DNA from: a virus
Direction: 5' to 3' (one strand)
IMG/VR virus record: IMGVR_UViG_3300027907_000006
Coordinates: 1 to 48,356 of that record
Length of the DNA: 48,356 bases
Each line of letters opens with the position of its first letter. The stretch's first letter is position 1. A program made the position numbers and the translations under genes. The notes below the pieces were generated by a model, which did not search any database, was not told where the DNA came from, and saw nothing but the letters and a program-made list of their open reading frames with translations. Below, piece after piece: positions 21,811 to 29,592 of this stretch.

Positions 21811-21842
21811 CAAAAAAAAGGGGGCCGCATGGCCCCCTTTCT
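21811..21842. terminator. Bidirectional rho-independent terminator
   Basis: The stem GGGGGCC/GGCCCCC (21820-21826 with 21831-21837) with a GCAT loop has TTTCT on the + strand side and eight Ts on the - strand side. It separates the converging excisionase-like and repressor genes. Confidence 0.93.
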
Positions 21843-21858
21843 AATTGCGAAATTCAAT

Positions 21859-22260
21859 CTACTTGTCGTGACCATTCCCCCCGCTGTGCTCCTGCTCGAT
21901 CTGCGCAAGCAACTTGTAATGCTTGAGAGCGTCTTCGAGGGGCAGGGGCATTTTCACCACCAGCAGTTTGTATCCTGGCTTCGAGTGATCGCGCATCTCA
22001 AGCACGGTCTCTGAGACCGGATGCGTCGGCAGCAAGTCAGTCGGCTTGCACTTAAGGACCGCACACAGACGAGCCAAGGTCTTAGGACCGGGCAGGCTGC
22101 GCATCGTCGTGTAAGTAGAAATGGCGTCCTTGGATAGTTTGGACTTTCGAGCCAGTTCAGCGCCGGAGATTCCGAGTTCCTTCATCTTCCCGACCAGCGC
22201 ATCGCGGAAGAATTTTCTATCCGTGGGGACATTCATCATGTCGTCAGTTCTTCTATTCAA
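21859..22260 (-). CDS. XRE-family repressor (CI-like), TTG start
   Basis: This 133-residue protein has an N-terminal XRE helix-turn-helix (MKELGISGAELARKSKLSKDAISTYTTMRSLPGPKTLARLCAVLKC) and a short C-terminal region without a LexA-type peptidase, so it should be a non-cleavable repressor. A TTG at 22260 is preceded by the phage's conserved ACAGGAGCTG leader at nine-base spacing, making it the likely start; ATGs at 22239 and 22236 lack any ribosome-binding site. It faces away from the early operon and is followed by the bidirectional terminator, as expected for a lysogeny regulator. Confidence 0.85.
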   Translation of the reverse strand: MNRRTDDMMNVPTDRKFFRDALVGKMKELGISGAELARKSKLSKDAISTYTTMRSLPGPKTLARLCAVLKCKPTDLLPTHPVSETVLEMRDHSKPGYKLLVVKMPLPLEDALKHYKLLAQIEQEHSGGNGHDK

Positions 22261-22585
22261 AATACACAGCTCCTGTTTTCATCATGTAAATCCGTTTTTC
22301 GTTCCTTGTTAGGTGGATTTATTCAACCAGTATGGGGTTGATTCGCTAAGAGAGCCGTAGGCACTCTTAGGAAGGCATTGGAAGCCTTTCATATGACCCT
22401 TGTAAGACACTCGCTTCAAACGTAGGAAGGTCTTGGTCAACATACGAGCATTTTGCTCCTTCCTACGGCTACTTACAGCTAAATCTTTTTAGGCATCAAT
22501 GACCTGATTTGAGTCGATTTGCCGGTGTGCGCAGTCAGTAGGAGCGTGTTCCCGCCCGTATGGGGTCAGTCAGGGGAGCACAGCG
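22261..22585. promoter_or_regulatory. Lysis-lysogeny control region with repeated operator-like motifs
   Basis: No gene is seen in these 325 bases. The motif CGTAGGAAGG (22421-22430) is repeated inverted as CCTTCCTACGG (22458-22468), a dyad with 27 bases between arms; a third split version CCGTAGG...TTAGGAAGG lies at 22355-22374, followed by the dyad AAGGC-ATTGGAA-GCCTT. These are good candidates for operators of the repressor and the Cro-like protein. Divergent promoters are expected here, but I cannot assign -35/-10 boxes with confidence. Confidence 0.65.
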
Positions 22586-22852
22586 ATGGCCTACGAGATT
22601 CGTTTTAACTACGAGAAGCTCCAAAAAGACCTGGGCTTCCTACCGACCGATGTCCCACGACTATTTGAGGGCGTCTTCGGCGAGAAGATTTCTAAGGCAG
22701 CCGTCTACGCTTGGTTTGCCCGAGAAAGAATGACGGTCGAGCGACTAATTCAGATTCTGACCATCGTTCGGATTGAGACCGACCGAAAGCTAGATGTCTG
22801 GAAGTACGTAGAAGTCACCCGGCCCGCCGGCCAGCGCAAGAGCGCCGCCTAA
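22586..22852 (+). CDS. Cro-like small regulator, 88 aa
   Basis: The ATG follows AGGGGAGCACAGCG. The protein is helical with a helix-turn-helix-like segment (EKISKAAVYAWFARERMTVERLIQILTIVRI, about residues 33-63). It is the first gene of the early operon, opposite the repressor, the classic position of Cro. Its stop overlaps the next start (TAATG). Confidence 0.65.
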   Translation: MAYEIRFNYEKLQKDLGFLPTDVPRLFEGVFGEKISKAAVYAWFARERMTVERLIQILTIVRIETDRKLDVWKYVEVTRPAGQRKSAA

Positions 22853-23766
22853 TGCGCCTCCCCATCGAGAACAAAGAGCACTGGCACGAGCTGCGAAAAA
22901 GCCGCATCGGAGCCAGCGAAGTAGCAGCCCTATTTGGCTGCGGCTACCAAACCCACTTCGAGCTGTGGCACGAGAAGCGTGGCGATCTGGAGCACACCGA
23001 CTACAGCGACAACGAGCGCGTGGTACTCGGCCGGTGCCTTGAGGCTGGTATCGCTAACGCCGCTTCGGCGCTCTACGCCTACGAGCTGCGCAAGTGCGAG
23101 GACTACTACGCCGATGACGAGGCCCCAGGCTTAGGCGCGACGCCCGACTACTTCCTAGTTCGCGAGGGCGGCGAGTTTCCGGCCGAAGTTAAGAATGCTT
23201 CTTGGGGGTCCTTCAAAGACGACTGGATCATCCATGAGGACGGCTTTGTCGAAGCCCCGTTGCGCTTCCAGCTCCAAGTGCAAACCCAGCTCGCCTGCAC
23301 GGGCGCGAACTTCGCGTTGCTCATCGCGTTGATAAGCGGGGATCGGCTGGTTCGCTGCGAGATGCCGCGCCACGACCAATCGATTGCCGAGATACGCCGC
23401 CGCGTCTCCGAGTTCTGGCAGTCCATCGAGGAGGGCCGCGAGCCGCCGGCCGAGATGCCCGCCGACATGGCCACGGCCAAGCGGGTGTGGAGCGCGGGCG
23501 AGGGGAGCGTGGACCTGCGCGGCGATCCGGATGTCGAGCAGTGGTTAGACCAGCTCCGTGAGCTTCGACAGGTGCGCAGCCGCGTCGAGGCCGACGCCGA
23601 CGTGATCGAGGGCAAGGTCTTGGCGTACTGCGTGGACAACCGCTACGCGGCTATCGCGGCCAACGGCGGGCGCATCTCCTGCAAGCAGCGCGCGGCCAAG
23701 CCCGAGCACACGCGGGTATTCAAAGCGCAGCCGTCCAAGGTCGAGCTTCGCATCACCACCAAGTAG
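22852..23766 (+). CDS. YqaJ-like exonuclease (lambda-Exo family)
   Basis: This 304-residue nuclease produces 3' single-strand tails for recombination with the annealing protein RecT encoded downstream. The N-terminal RIGASEVAALFGCG (about residues 18-31) matches the YqaJ motif; catalytic candidates are Asp99 in GATPDYF, Glu112 and Lys114 in AEVKNA, and Gln residues in FQLQVQTQL (141-147). The C-terminus contains a helical domain and a basic tail. Pairing with RecT in one operon supports the assignment. Confidence 0.88.
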   Translation: MRLPIENKEHWHELRKSRIGASEVAALFGCGYQTHFELWHEKRGDLEHTDYSDNERVVLGRCLEAGIANAASALYAYELRKCEDYYADDEAPGLGATPDYFLVREGGEFPAEVKNASWGSFKDDWIIHEDGFVEAPLRFQLQVQTQLACTGANFALLIALISGDRLVRCEMPRHDQSIAEIRRRVSEFWQSIEEGREPPAEMPADMATAKRVWSAGEGSVDLRGDPDVEQWLDQLRELRQVRSRVEADADVIEGKVLAYCVDNRYAAIAANGGRISCKQRAAKPEHTRVFKAQPSKVELRITTK

Positions 23767-23773
23767 GTGCCCG

Positions 23774-24103
23774 ATGAACACTGCCCGACAGATCGATTGG
23801 GTGGGCGACGTGCCCGCGCCCTTTGCGAAAGGCTCCGACACCTCGCGCGAGGCCGCTGCCTCACTCACCAACTCGGCGACCCTGCGCGAGAAGGTGTATC
23901 GCCTCATCGAAGCTCGCGGCGAAAGCGGGATGACGGATCAGGAAGTTCAGGCCGCACTGCGCATCCCGCCGAACGTCGAAACGCCGCGACGCTGGGAGCT
24001 GGTCAATGCCGGGCTGGTCCGCGACTCCGGCCTGCGCCGCAAAACGAAATCCCTGCGCAACGCGACGGTGTGGATTTCGACGTTGCTGGTTCGGCACGAG
24101 TGA
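23774..24103 (+). CDS. Winged-helix protein, 109 aa
   Basis: The ATG follows AAGTAGGTGCCCG, a weak site seven bases after the nuclease stop. After a flexible N-terminus (SDTSREAAASL), residues 36-90 form a helix-turn-helix with a wing (LREKVYRLIEARGESGMTDQEVQAAL ... RRWELVNAGLVRDSGLRRKT), as in many phage MarR-like small proteins. It probably regulates early or middle transcription. Confidence 0.75.
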   Translation: MNTARQIDWVGDVPAPFAKGSDTSREAAASLTNSATLREKVYRLIEARGESGMTDQEVQAALRIPPNVETPRRWELVNAGLVRDSGLRRKTKSLRNATVWISTLLVRHE

Positions 24104-24417
24104 TGCGCTCCGTAGCGGACATGCTGACGTGCCCACAGTGCGGCAAGACCAAGCGCGCGGAGTACGCGGTTTGCTGGCGCTGCCACAAGCTCGACGGCGA
24201 GAAGGCGGAGTACCGCCGAGGATTCGAGGAAGGCTTCAAGGAAGGCTTGGACAGGGGTCGGTTGGAAGGCATTACCGCGTTCCAGCTCGACACGGCGATG
24301 TGGCGGCGACTACTGCAACTGTGCCACCCGGATAAACACGCGAACAGCGATGCGTCGCTCAACGCCGCCAACTGGCTCAACTCCATTCGGCCGCTCCTAC
24401 TGGAGAAGTACCAGTGA
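24103..24417 (+). CDS. Zinc-ribbon / J-domain-like protein, 104 aa
   Basis: The start overlaps the previous stop (TGATG). Residues 10-13 (CPQC) and 24-27 (CWRC) form a zinc ribbon, followed by a charged helix (RRGFEEGFKEGLDRGRLEG). Near the C-terminus WRRLLQLCHPDKHANSD carries the HPD signature of J-domains (residues 75-77) with a following helix. J-domains stimulate DnaK ATPase; phage examples help recruit host chaperone or replication proteins. Whether the fold here is complete is uncertain, as the segment is short. Confidence 0.75.
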   Translation: MRSVADMLTCPQCGKTKRAEYAVCWRCHKLDGEKAEYRRGFEEGFKEGLDRGRLEGITAFQLDTAMWRRLLQLCHPDKHANSDASLNAANWLNSIRPLLLEKYQ

Positions 24418-25049
24418 GGCGTCGCCGGCCGAAACCTGGCCTACGTTGGTTGCCCGACGCCGCGCGCAAGTGGATAGACGGCAGTGGCGCAGTCGAGATG
24501 ATCGGCCGTCAGCACGCGCTGTACATGAATTTGGATCTTGGCCCCGAGCCGCCGCTGGTCTACCGCGAGCAGCAAATGCAGAAGGCCATTGTCCAGTACA
24601 TCGACAAAGCCTATCCGCAGATCGGCTCGCTGTGCTTCCACGTCCCGCTCGAACTACTGCGCCGCGAGAACCACACGGCCGGAATGTTTCACGCACTCGG
24701 CGCGCGTTCTGGCGTCGCCGACATCGTGATGCTGGTGCCGCGCGGCGCATACCACGGGCTTGTCATTGAACTGAAAGTGCCGCCGCGCCGGCCGACCGAC
24801 AGCCAGTGCAATTTTCTCGAGCTGGCCCGCGCCCAAGGCTACGCGGCGTGCTGGTCCGATTCGATCAACACCGTCATCCGATTCATCGATGTCTATCTAG
24901 GTCTGCCGCCGCGCGCCACGTTGGCGGAGCTGACCCCACCACCGCTAGGGGAAAACCATGAACTCCGTCGTCGCCCAAAAGCCCGCGCAAAAGCCCATCG
25001 ACCTGATCCGGACCCAACTCCATCTGCCGTCGATGCAGGAGGAACTTAA
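24414..25049 (+). CDS. VRR-NUC domain nuclease, 211 aa (GTG start)
   Basis: The GTG overlaps the upstream TGA (GTGA). Residues 72-150 hold a VRR-NUC fold: GARSGVADIVMLVP (Asp103), VIELKVPPRR (Glu119, Lys121) and Gln131 before LELARAQGYAA, matching the restriction-like endonuclease core of structure-specific phage nucleases. The C-terminal ~30 residues are basic and overlap the next gene by 92 bases in another frame. A role in recombination or branched-DNA cleavage fits the YqaJ/RecT neighbours. Confidence 0.87.
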   Translation: MRRRRPKPGLRWLPDAARKWIDGSGAVEMIGRQHALYMNLDLGPEPPLVYREQQMQKAIVQYIDKAYPQIGSLCFHVPLELLRRENHTAGMFHALGARSGVADIVMLVPRGAYHGLVIELKVPPRRPTDSQCNFLELARAQGYAACWSDSINTVIRFIDVYLGLPPRATLAELTPPPLGENHELRRRPKARAKAHRPDPDPTPSAVDAGGT

Positions 25050-25875
25050 GAAGGCGCTGCCGCCGCACGTCACCGTAGAGAAATTTCTGCGCGTGGCCAT
25101 GACCGCGCTCCAGCAGAACCCCGGCTTGGTGAACATGGATCGCAACAGTCTGTTCGCGGCCGTGGTCACGTCGGCGCAGTTGGGTCTCCTGCCAGATGCG
25201 CAGTTGGGTGAGGCGTACTTCGTGCCGTTCAAAGGCAAGGTCACGCTGATCCCCGGCTATCGCGGGTTACTCAAGCTCGCCCGTCAGGGTGACATCGGCT
25301 TTGTTGAGGCGGAGCTGATCCACGAGCGCGATGAGACGACCTTCGTCCTGGGTGACGATTCCCGGTTCGAGGCGATTGTGAACTGGCGTGATCGCGGCGA
25401 GCCGGTGGCGGTCTACGCCGTGGCCAAGTTTCGGGACGGCACCATCGCGGCCCGCGTCGTGATGACCAAGGCAGAGGTGGACACGATCCGCTCCCGCTCG
25501 CAGGCGGCGAACGGCCCGGCGTGGTCGGAGAACTGGCCGGAGATGGCCAAGAAGACGGCGCTGCGTCGGCTCTTCAAGTTGCTGCCCATGTCCACGACCG
25601 CGAGCAATGCCTTTCGCCTCTCCGAGCTGCACGAGGAGATGAACAAGCCCGGCCGGATCATCGAGGGGCAGGTGGTTGCCGACGAGGAGCCGCCGGCTCC
25701 AGAACCCACGGAGGCGAAGCCACGACGCCGCAGGACGGCGCTCGATGACATCAGCCCCGGCACGGAGGGTCAGCCGACAGACCACGTACAGGCGTCCGGA
25801 GAGGCCGACAGCACCGACCTGACGGTGGACCCGGACACCGGCGAGGTGCTGGGCCGTGGGCAAGCGCAGGGTTGA
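24958..25875 (+). CDS. recT: RecT single-strand annealing protein
   Basis: The ATG follows AGGGGAAAACC. This 305-residue protein matches RecT along residues 1-215 (VEKFLRVAMTALQQNPGLVN, SLFAAVVTSAQLGLLPD, GKVTLIPGYRGLLKLARQ, MAKKTALRRLFKLLP), which anneals complementary strands and partners with the exonuclease. The C-terminal 90 residues are acidic and probably flexible. Annealing function is established for the family; specificity for this phage is inferred. Confidence 0.93.
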   Translation: MNSVVAQKPAQKPIDLIRTQLHLPSMQEELKKALPPHVTVEKFLRVAMTALQQNPGLVNMDRNSLFAAVVTSAQLGLLPDAQLGEAYFVPFKGKVTLIPGYRGLLKLARQGDIGFVEAELIHERDETTFVLGDDSRFEAIVNWRDRGEPVAVYAVAKFRDGTIAARVVMTKAEVDTIRSRSQAANGPAWSENWPEMAKKTALRRLFKLLPMSTTASNAFRLSELHEEMNKPGRIIEGQVVADEEPPAPEPTEAKPRRRRTALDDISPGTEGQPTDHVQASGEADSTDLTVDPDTGEVLGRGQAQG

Positions 25876-26164
25876 CCGGCTGCCGAAAGCCCCGCCGGTC
25901 GTCATGGAGACATGCGGGGTATGCCGGCAGCAAGGGGTAGTTGCGGTGGACGTGTGGCCCTACTGGTGGGGACCCGCCATAGCGCACAAGTGGTGTCACC
26001 GACCTTGTGCAGAGCAATACCTACGCGCGCTAGTTGCCGCTCAACGTGCCCGAGCAGTTGAGGGTGACAAACCAGCGGACCCGGCAACGGGTGTGCGTGT
26101 AGGTGGATCACGGAAGGTTCCGGCACATGGAGACATGGCGCGGAAGGTAAACCCAAGGAGCTGA
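25856..26164 (+). CDS. Putative zinc-binding protein, 102 aa
   Basis: A GTG at 25856 overlaps recT by 20 bases with GAGGTGCTGGGCC upstream; an ATG at 25904 is an alternative start. CGVC and CHRPC (about residues 20-23 and 47-51) could bind zinc, with WPYWWGPAIAHKW between them. The C-terminus is basic. No family is recognised. Confidence 0.6.
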   Translation: MGKRRVDRLPKAPPVVMETCGVCRQQGVVAVDVWPYWWGPAIAHKWCHRPCAEQYLRALVAAQRARAVEGDKPADPATGVRVGGSRKVPAHGDMARKVNPRS

Positions 26165-26165
26165 T

Positions 26166-27035
26166 ATGTCGAATGTCATCCAACTGAAGAACGCGGCAAA
26201 GATTCACGGCTGCGACAACATCGTGGCCGAGGTCGTCACCATCTCGCCGACCGACGCAACGAACTGGCTGCGATGCAACGAGCACAACCGGCCCGTGCGC
26301 AAGAACCACGTCAATTTTCTCGCGAGCGAAATCAAGGCGGGCAATTGGCAGGTCAACGGTCAGGCCATCGTCATCGCCGACAACGAACAGGTGCTCGACG
26401 GCCAACACCGGTTGCTCGCCATCATCGAGGCCGGCCAGCCGATCAAGACGCTGGTCGTCTACGGGATCACGCCCGAAGCCTTCAGCACCATCGACACGGG
26501 CGCGGTGCGCTCATCCGCCGATGCGTTGTTCCTGCACTTCCACGAGTACGCGCAAGGCATCGTCAGGGCGGTCGCGACGGCCGTGCCCTGGTTGAAGCAA
26601 CTGGAGCGCGGCGCAATGCGGACGGGTGGCAGTAGCAAGGTGTCGAACACCGAAGTCATCGCCTATGCGCAGGACCATCTGTCGCTCTTCGAGCGGGCCG
26701 AGCGCTTGCAGTCCTATCCGAAGGACAACCGGCCGTTGTCGGTGGGAGTCGGCACGGCGCTCTACGAATACTTTGGCCGGCGCGACGAGGAAAAGGCGGA
26801 CAAGTTTTTCCAAGACCTTTATACGGGCGAGAACCTTGAGCGCACCGATGTTGAATGGGTACTGCGTCAGGCGTTCGCGAAAGACTCCCAGCGCATCACG
26901 GCCAAGCTCCAGATGAGTATCAAGGTTCGGATGTGCATCAAGGCGTGGAACTGGCGGCGGCGCGGAATGGACGTTGCGACGTACCAAACCATCAGCGTCA
27001 TGCCGAGCGAGGACACGCGCCTCATCATCCTTTAG
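26166..27035 (+). CDS. ParB-like (DGQHR) domain protein, 289 aa
   Basis: The ATG follows CAAGGAGCTGAT. The N-terminal region carries the ParB/sulfiredoxin-type motif DGQHR (residues 78-82, after QAIVIADNEQVL), with nucleotide- or DNA-binding expected, and a helical C-terminal domain. Phage DGQHR proteins often act in DNA processing or regulation; the precise role is unknown. It is well separated from the virion ddrB/ParB-like domain at 36.7 kb and not obviously related. Confidence 0.8.
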   Translation: MSNVIQLKNAAKIHGCDNIVAEVVTISPTDATNWLRCNEHNRPVRKNHVNFLASEIKAGNWQVNGQAIVIADNEQVLDGQHRLLAIIEAGQPIKTLVVYGITPEAFSTIDTGAVRSSADALFLHFHEYAQGIVRAVATAVPWLKQLERGAMRTGGSSKVSNTEVIAYAQDHLSLFERAERLQSYPKDNRPLSVGVGTALYEYFGRRDEEKADKFFQDLYTGENLERTDVEWVLRQAFAKDSQRITAKLQMSIKVRMCIKAWNWRRRGMDVATYQTISVMPSEDTRLIIL

Positions 27036-27046
27036 AGGATTTACAA

Positions 27047-27250
27047 TTGAAGACTGAATACTCCGAGTTCGCCTCGCACTACGTCGCGGCGAGACGCCGG
27101 CAAACCCAGCAGCCGACGTGGCTTGAGGTGGCGGCGGCTTACGACCAAGGTTTGACGCACGCCGTTGCCGTGACGCCGGCAAAGCGCCAGCACCTCATCC
27201 GCTACTTGCGTGCCCTAAGGGTGGTCAACGCGGCCAGGACGACGCCATGA
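27047..27250 (+). CDS. Hypothetical protein, 67 aa (TTG start)
   Basis: A TTG at 27047 lies seven bases after AGAGGA, and no better start exists downstream in the helical N-terminus (KTEYSEFASHYVAARRRQ). The next gene's ATG overlaps its stop (ATGA). The protein is basic and helical with a short turn (THAVAVTPAKRQHLIRYLR). No family is recognised. Confidence 0.6.
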   Translation: MKTEYSEFASHYVAARRRQTQQPTWLEVAAAYDQGLTHAVAVTPAKRQHLIRYLRALRVVNAARTTP

Positions 27251-27588
27251 GCGCTTCAAAGCTCAACCCCAATCTTTTCCACGGCCTTGAGCGCGATGGT
27301 GGCTATCTATATAGAAACGAAAGGCCGACCTCCACGACCTCGCCGCACTGGCGCGGAAAGATTTGGCTCACGGGGATTGGTTGGTACTGGCTTTCCGCTT
27401 GGGAGCAGGATGTTAAAACCGGTCTATTTTTCAAGCTGCGGGCGCAGGAGATGACCGACGCCCACGCGATTAAGTATTGCGCCTACAAAGATAGGCCGCA
27501 GCGAAATGCACCGGAAGCGGGCCAGCGTCAGATCATTCTGCCGGAGCCGGGTGGCGAGAATTCCAGCGATTCCGATATTCCTTTCTGA
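27247..27588 (+). CDS. Protein with SSB-type acidic C-terminal tail, 113 aa
   Basis: The start overlaps the upstream stop. The body is beta-rich (HWRGKIWLTGIGWYWLSAWE, GLFFKLRAQEM), compatible with a small OB-like fold, and the last residues SSDSDIPF match the acidic tip (DDDIPF type) by which single-strand binding proteins recruit partners. With RecT and two nucleases nearby, a phage SSB or SSB-mimic is a reasonable call. The body itself is not clearly an OB fold by eye. Confidence 0.72.
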   Translation: MSASKLNPNLFHGLERDGGYLYRNERPTSTTSPHWRGKIWLTGIGWYWLSAWEQDVKTGLFFKLRAQEMTDAHAIKYCAYKDRPQRNAPEAGQRQIILPEPGGENSSDSDIPF

Positions 27589-27697
27589 TTGCCATTTCAA
27601 CAGTTAGTACATAAATATATGCCGTAGGTTGAAGGAACTGCCGCAATGCCGTATTTTCCGACATGCGTCAGTCATCACACGTACAGGAGTTGCATTG
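27589..27697 (+). other. 109-base spacer with conserved-type leader
   Basis: The spacer is relatively AT-rich (ACATAAATATATGCCG near 27609) and may hold a promoter, but I cannot place boxes with confidence. It ends with TACAGGAGTTGCATTG before the next ATG, a variant of the ACAGGAGCTGA leader. Confidence 0.3.
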
Positions 27698-27982
27698 ATG
27701 AAAATGATCTGCGAAGTCGCAGGATGCGGCGAAGAGTTGTCGGAGGGGTGCGGATCAAAAGGAGGGCCGATGCTATGCGATAGCTGTCGCACCAGCTCTT
27801 ACTACTGGAAGAAGCAACCTCTTAAAGCAGCGCGATACAGATTCCTGCGGCTCGATCTATTCAAACATCGTCTCGAACACTACGACCCGCGCGTAGCCGA
27901 AATAATCAACAACGCAACAAAGTCAGTCGCCGACACCAAACGTCGAGCGCAAGTGGCCACTGCCAATTCCGCACGCCATTAA
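27698..27982 (+). CDS. Zinc-finger-like protein, 94 aa
   Basis: The ATG follows ACAGGAGTTGCATTG; an upstream in-frame start at 27629 is less likely. The N-terminal CEVAGCGEELSEGCGSKGGP then CDSC forms a probable zinc finger, followed by a basic helix (YYWKKQPLKAARYRFLRLDLFKHRLEHY). Nucleic-acid binding is likely; the family is not identified. Confidence 0.65.
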   Translation: MKMICEVAGCGEELSEGCGSKGGPMLCDSCRTSSYYWKKQPLKAARYRFLRLDLFKHRLEHYDPRVAEIINNATKSVADTKRRAQVATANSARH

Positions 27983-28012
27983 CTTCTTTTCACCCACCAC
28001 AGGAGCTGAGAT

Positions 28013-28702
28013 ATGAAAGAGACCTTCGGTCTCATTAACGCTAAGAATGCGAAGCCACCAAATCCAAAAGCATCGCCGAAAGATTTTCAGTGGCCGAGTC
28101 AAAGCGATCACGATGACAAGGTAGCGCAGAAGATTGCAGCGACGTTGCAGGAGCTGCTTCCAAAGCGCGGATGGAAACACACCGATCTTGCCCGCGCGTT
28201 GTACGGGGGGCAGGGGCCATACGACTCACCGAAGAATGTCGGCGCAACACGGCGCTGGGTCGTCGGCGAGCATCCGATACCTAATGCACAAACTGCCGGC
28301 TACATCGCCGAAGTGTTGGGCATATCAATGGCGCGGCTACTGGAGCCGGAGGGCAAGTTTGTCGAGTTCCCGGAAATGATTCGCGGGCGTTCAGACAGCA
28401 AGCGCTTTCCGTTCGACCCGAAGAAGAAAAAGAAGGGCGGCACGAAAGAGAAGCGTGCCTACGTGCGGCGCGTGCCGCTGGAGAAGGAGGCAGAGAAGGC
28501 AGTGGCTGCGGTCAACGGCAAGCACCGGGACGATAGCGCGTGGGTGCTCGCAATTGGCCTTACGCCACCTGACTACAAGGTCGCATCGTCTCCGGACTTT
28601 CCGGGCCACGACACCATGACCATCACGGCAACCTTGCCGCACTCCCGCGCAATGGCGATCCTGCATATTCTCCAGCACGAGGCACCAGAGAAGGCGGGAT
28701 AA
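28013..28702 (+). CDS. XRE-like HTH regulator with basic linker, 229 aa
   Basis: The ATG follows ACAGGAGCTGAGAT. Residues 40-110 hold a helix-turn-helix (KIAATLQELLPKRGWKHTDLARALYG ... YIAEVLGISMARLLEP), then a strongly basic Lys/Arg linker (PKKKKKGGTKEKRAYVRR) and a C-terminal alpha/beta domain. It could be a second repressor or antirepressor of the early region. Confidence 0.7.
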   Translation: MKETFGLINAKNAKPPNPKASPKDFQWPSQSDHDDKVAQKIAATLQELLPKRGWKHTDLARALYGGQGPYDSPKNVGATRRWVVGEHPIPNAQTAGYIAEVLGISMARLLEPEGKFVEFPEMIRGRSDSKRFPFDPKKKKKGGTKEKRAYVRRVPLEKEAEKAVAAVNGKHRDDSAWVLAIGLTPPDYKVASSPDFPGHDTMTITATLPHSRAMAILHILQHEAPEKAG

Positions 28703-28704
28703 GA

Positions 28705-28983
28705 ATGCGCGGTGTCACCACGGACCTGACGAGCAACCGTTACGGGAATCTACTCGTTGTAGGGATCGCGCCGAAACAAGGCGCGGGTTCGTGGTGGCAC
28801 TGTGCTTGTGATTGCGGCGCGAGCTGCGTCAAGGCAGGCAAAGACCTGACCAAGCGCACGCCGGCAGGGTGGGTTCACTCTTGCGGCTGCCGGCCAGCGC
28901 TCACGAAATCGATTCACAAGCGCTTGCAGGCCCAAGGCCATCCGCGTCTGAAGCTGCTCCACACGGAACATCGGAAGCGCTGA
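28705..28983 (+). CDS. HNH/AP2-linked zinc-ribbon-like protein, 92 aa
   Basis: The sequence DLTSNRYGNLLVVGIAPK ... WWHCACDCGASCVKAGKDLTK ... GWVHSCGC resembles the N-terminal zinc-ribbon region that precedes AP2/HNH domains in phage homing endonucleases (DLTGxRFGxLxV ... CxCDCG ... SCGC). No nuclease domain follows, so it may be a remnant or a stand-alone DNA-binding module. Confidence 0.75.
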   Translation: MRGVTTDLTSNRYGNLLVVGIAPKQGAGSWWHCACDCGASCVKAGKDLTKRTPAGWVHSCGCRPALTKSIHKRLQAQGHPRLKLLHTEHRKR

Positions 28984-29011
28984 CACGCGCCGACCGGGGA
29001 AGGACTCCCGC

Positions 29012-29404
29012 ATGTCGATTGTCATCGACGAGAACACCCTTGGAATCTGGTACGTCCATCTCGCGGACGACCTGGACCTGATGATTGCGCTCATGCGCGA
29101 CGGAGAGGGCGGCTACAAGGTCAGCGGTCGCACCCGCCAATACGCATCGCCGGACGATCCGTGGGACGACAAGGACATCAAGCGTTGGTTCAGCGGCGGT
29201 ATCAAAGCGAACGACGACGCGGACGCTGTGGCCAAGTCCCGGAACAACATGATCGAAATGGCGGGCAGCTACGCGGCCACCTTCGAGCCTGAAATGGTGC
29301 CGGCGATCTTCGAGCTGGTACGTGGCGAATCGTCGGTGGAGAAGTTCGCCGAGACGTTGAAGTCAATGCCGTGGGCACACTCGATGGAGGCCACACGGCA
29401 TTGA
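29012..29404 (+). CDS. Hypothetical protein, 130 aa
   Basis: The ATG follows GGGGAAGGACTCCCGC. The protein has an acidic helical core (GIWYVHLADDLDLMIALMRD, NDDADAVAKSRNNMIEM) and no membrane segment. It ends the rightward early operon, only 14 bases before the convergent end of the late operon. Function is unknown. Confidence 0.7.
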   Translation: MSIVIDENTLGIWYVHLADDLDLMIALMRDGEGGYKVSGRTRQYASPDDPWDDKDIKRWFSGGIKANDDADAVAKSRNNMIEMAGSYAATFEPEMVPAIFELVRGESSVEKFAETLKSMPWAHSMEATRH

Positions 29405-29418
29405 GACCTGGCTGTAGG

Positions 29419-29583
29419 TCAGTGGTCGATGCCGGCCGCGCCCGTGAGACGCATGAGACACGGGATCAGGTGGATGAGTGCGAGCAGGATCACTGCCCAA
29501 CACAGCGCGGGTTTGCCCGTCCGGCAGTGAAGCACTGCAATGACGAGCGCGACCAACGCGAGCAAGCAAAAGAACCAGAACAT
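29419..29583 (-). CDS. Two-span membrane protein, holin candidate, 54 aa
   Basis: The ATG at 29583 follows a perfect AAGGAGGTCTC. The protein has two hydrophobic helices, MFWFFCLLALVALVIAVL and ALCWAVILLALIHLIPCLM, separated by a short basic loop. Small two-helix membrane proteins at the end of late operons are typical class II/III holins, which set the time of lysis. No endolysin neighbour is visible, so the assignment rests on topology and position. Confidence 0.6.
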   Translation of the reverse strand: MFWFFCLLALVALVIAVLHCRTGKPALCWAVILLALIHLIPCLMRLTGAAGIDH

Positions 29584-29592
29584 GAGACCTCC

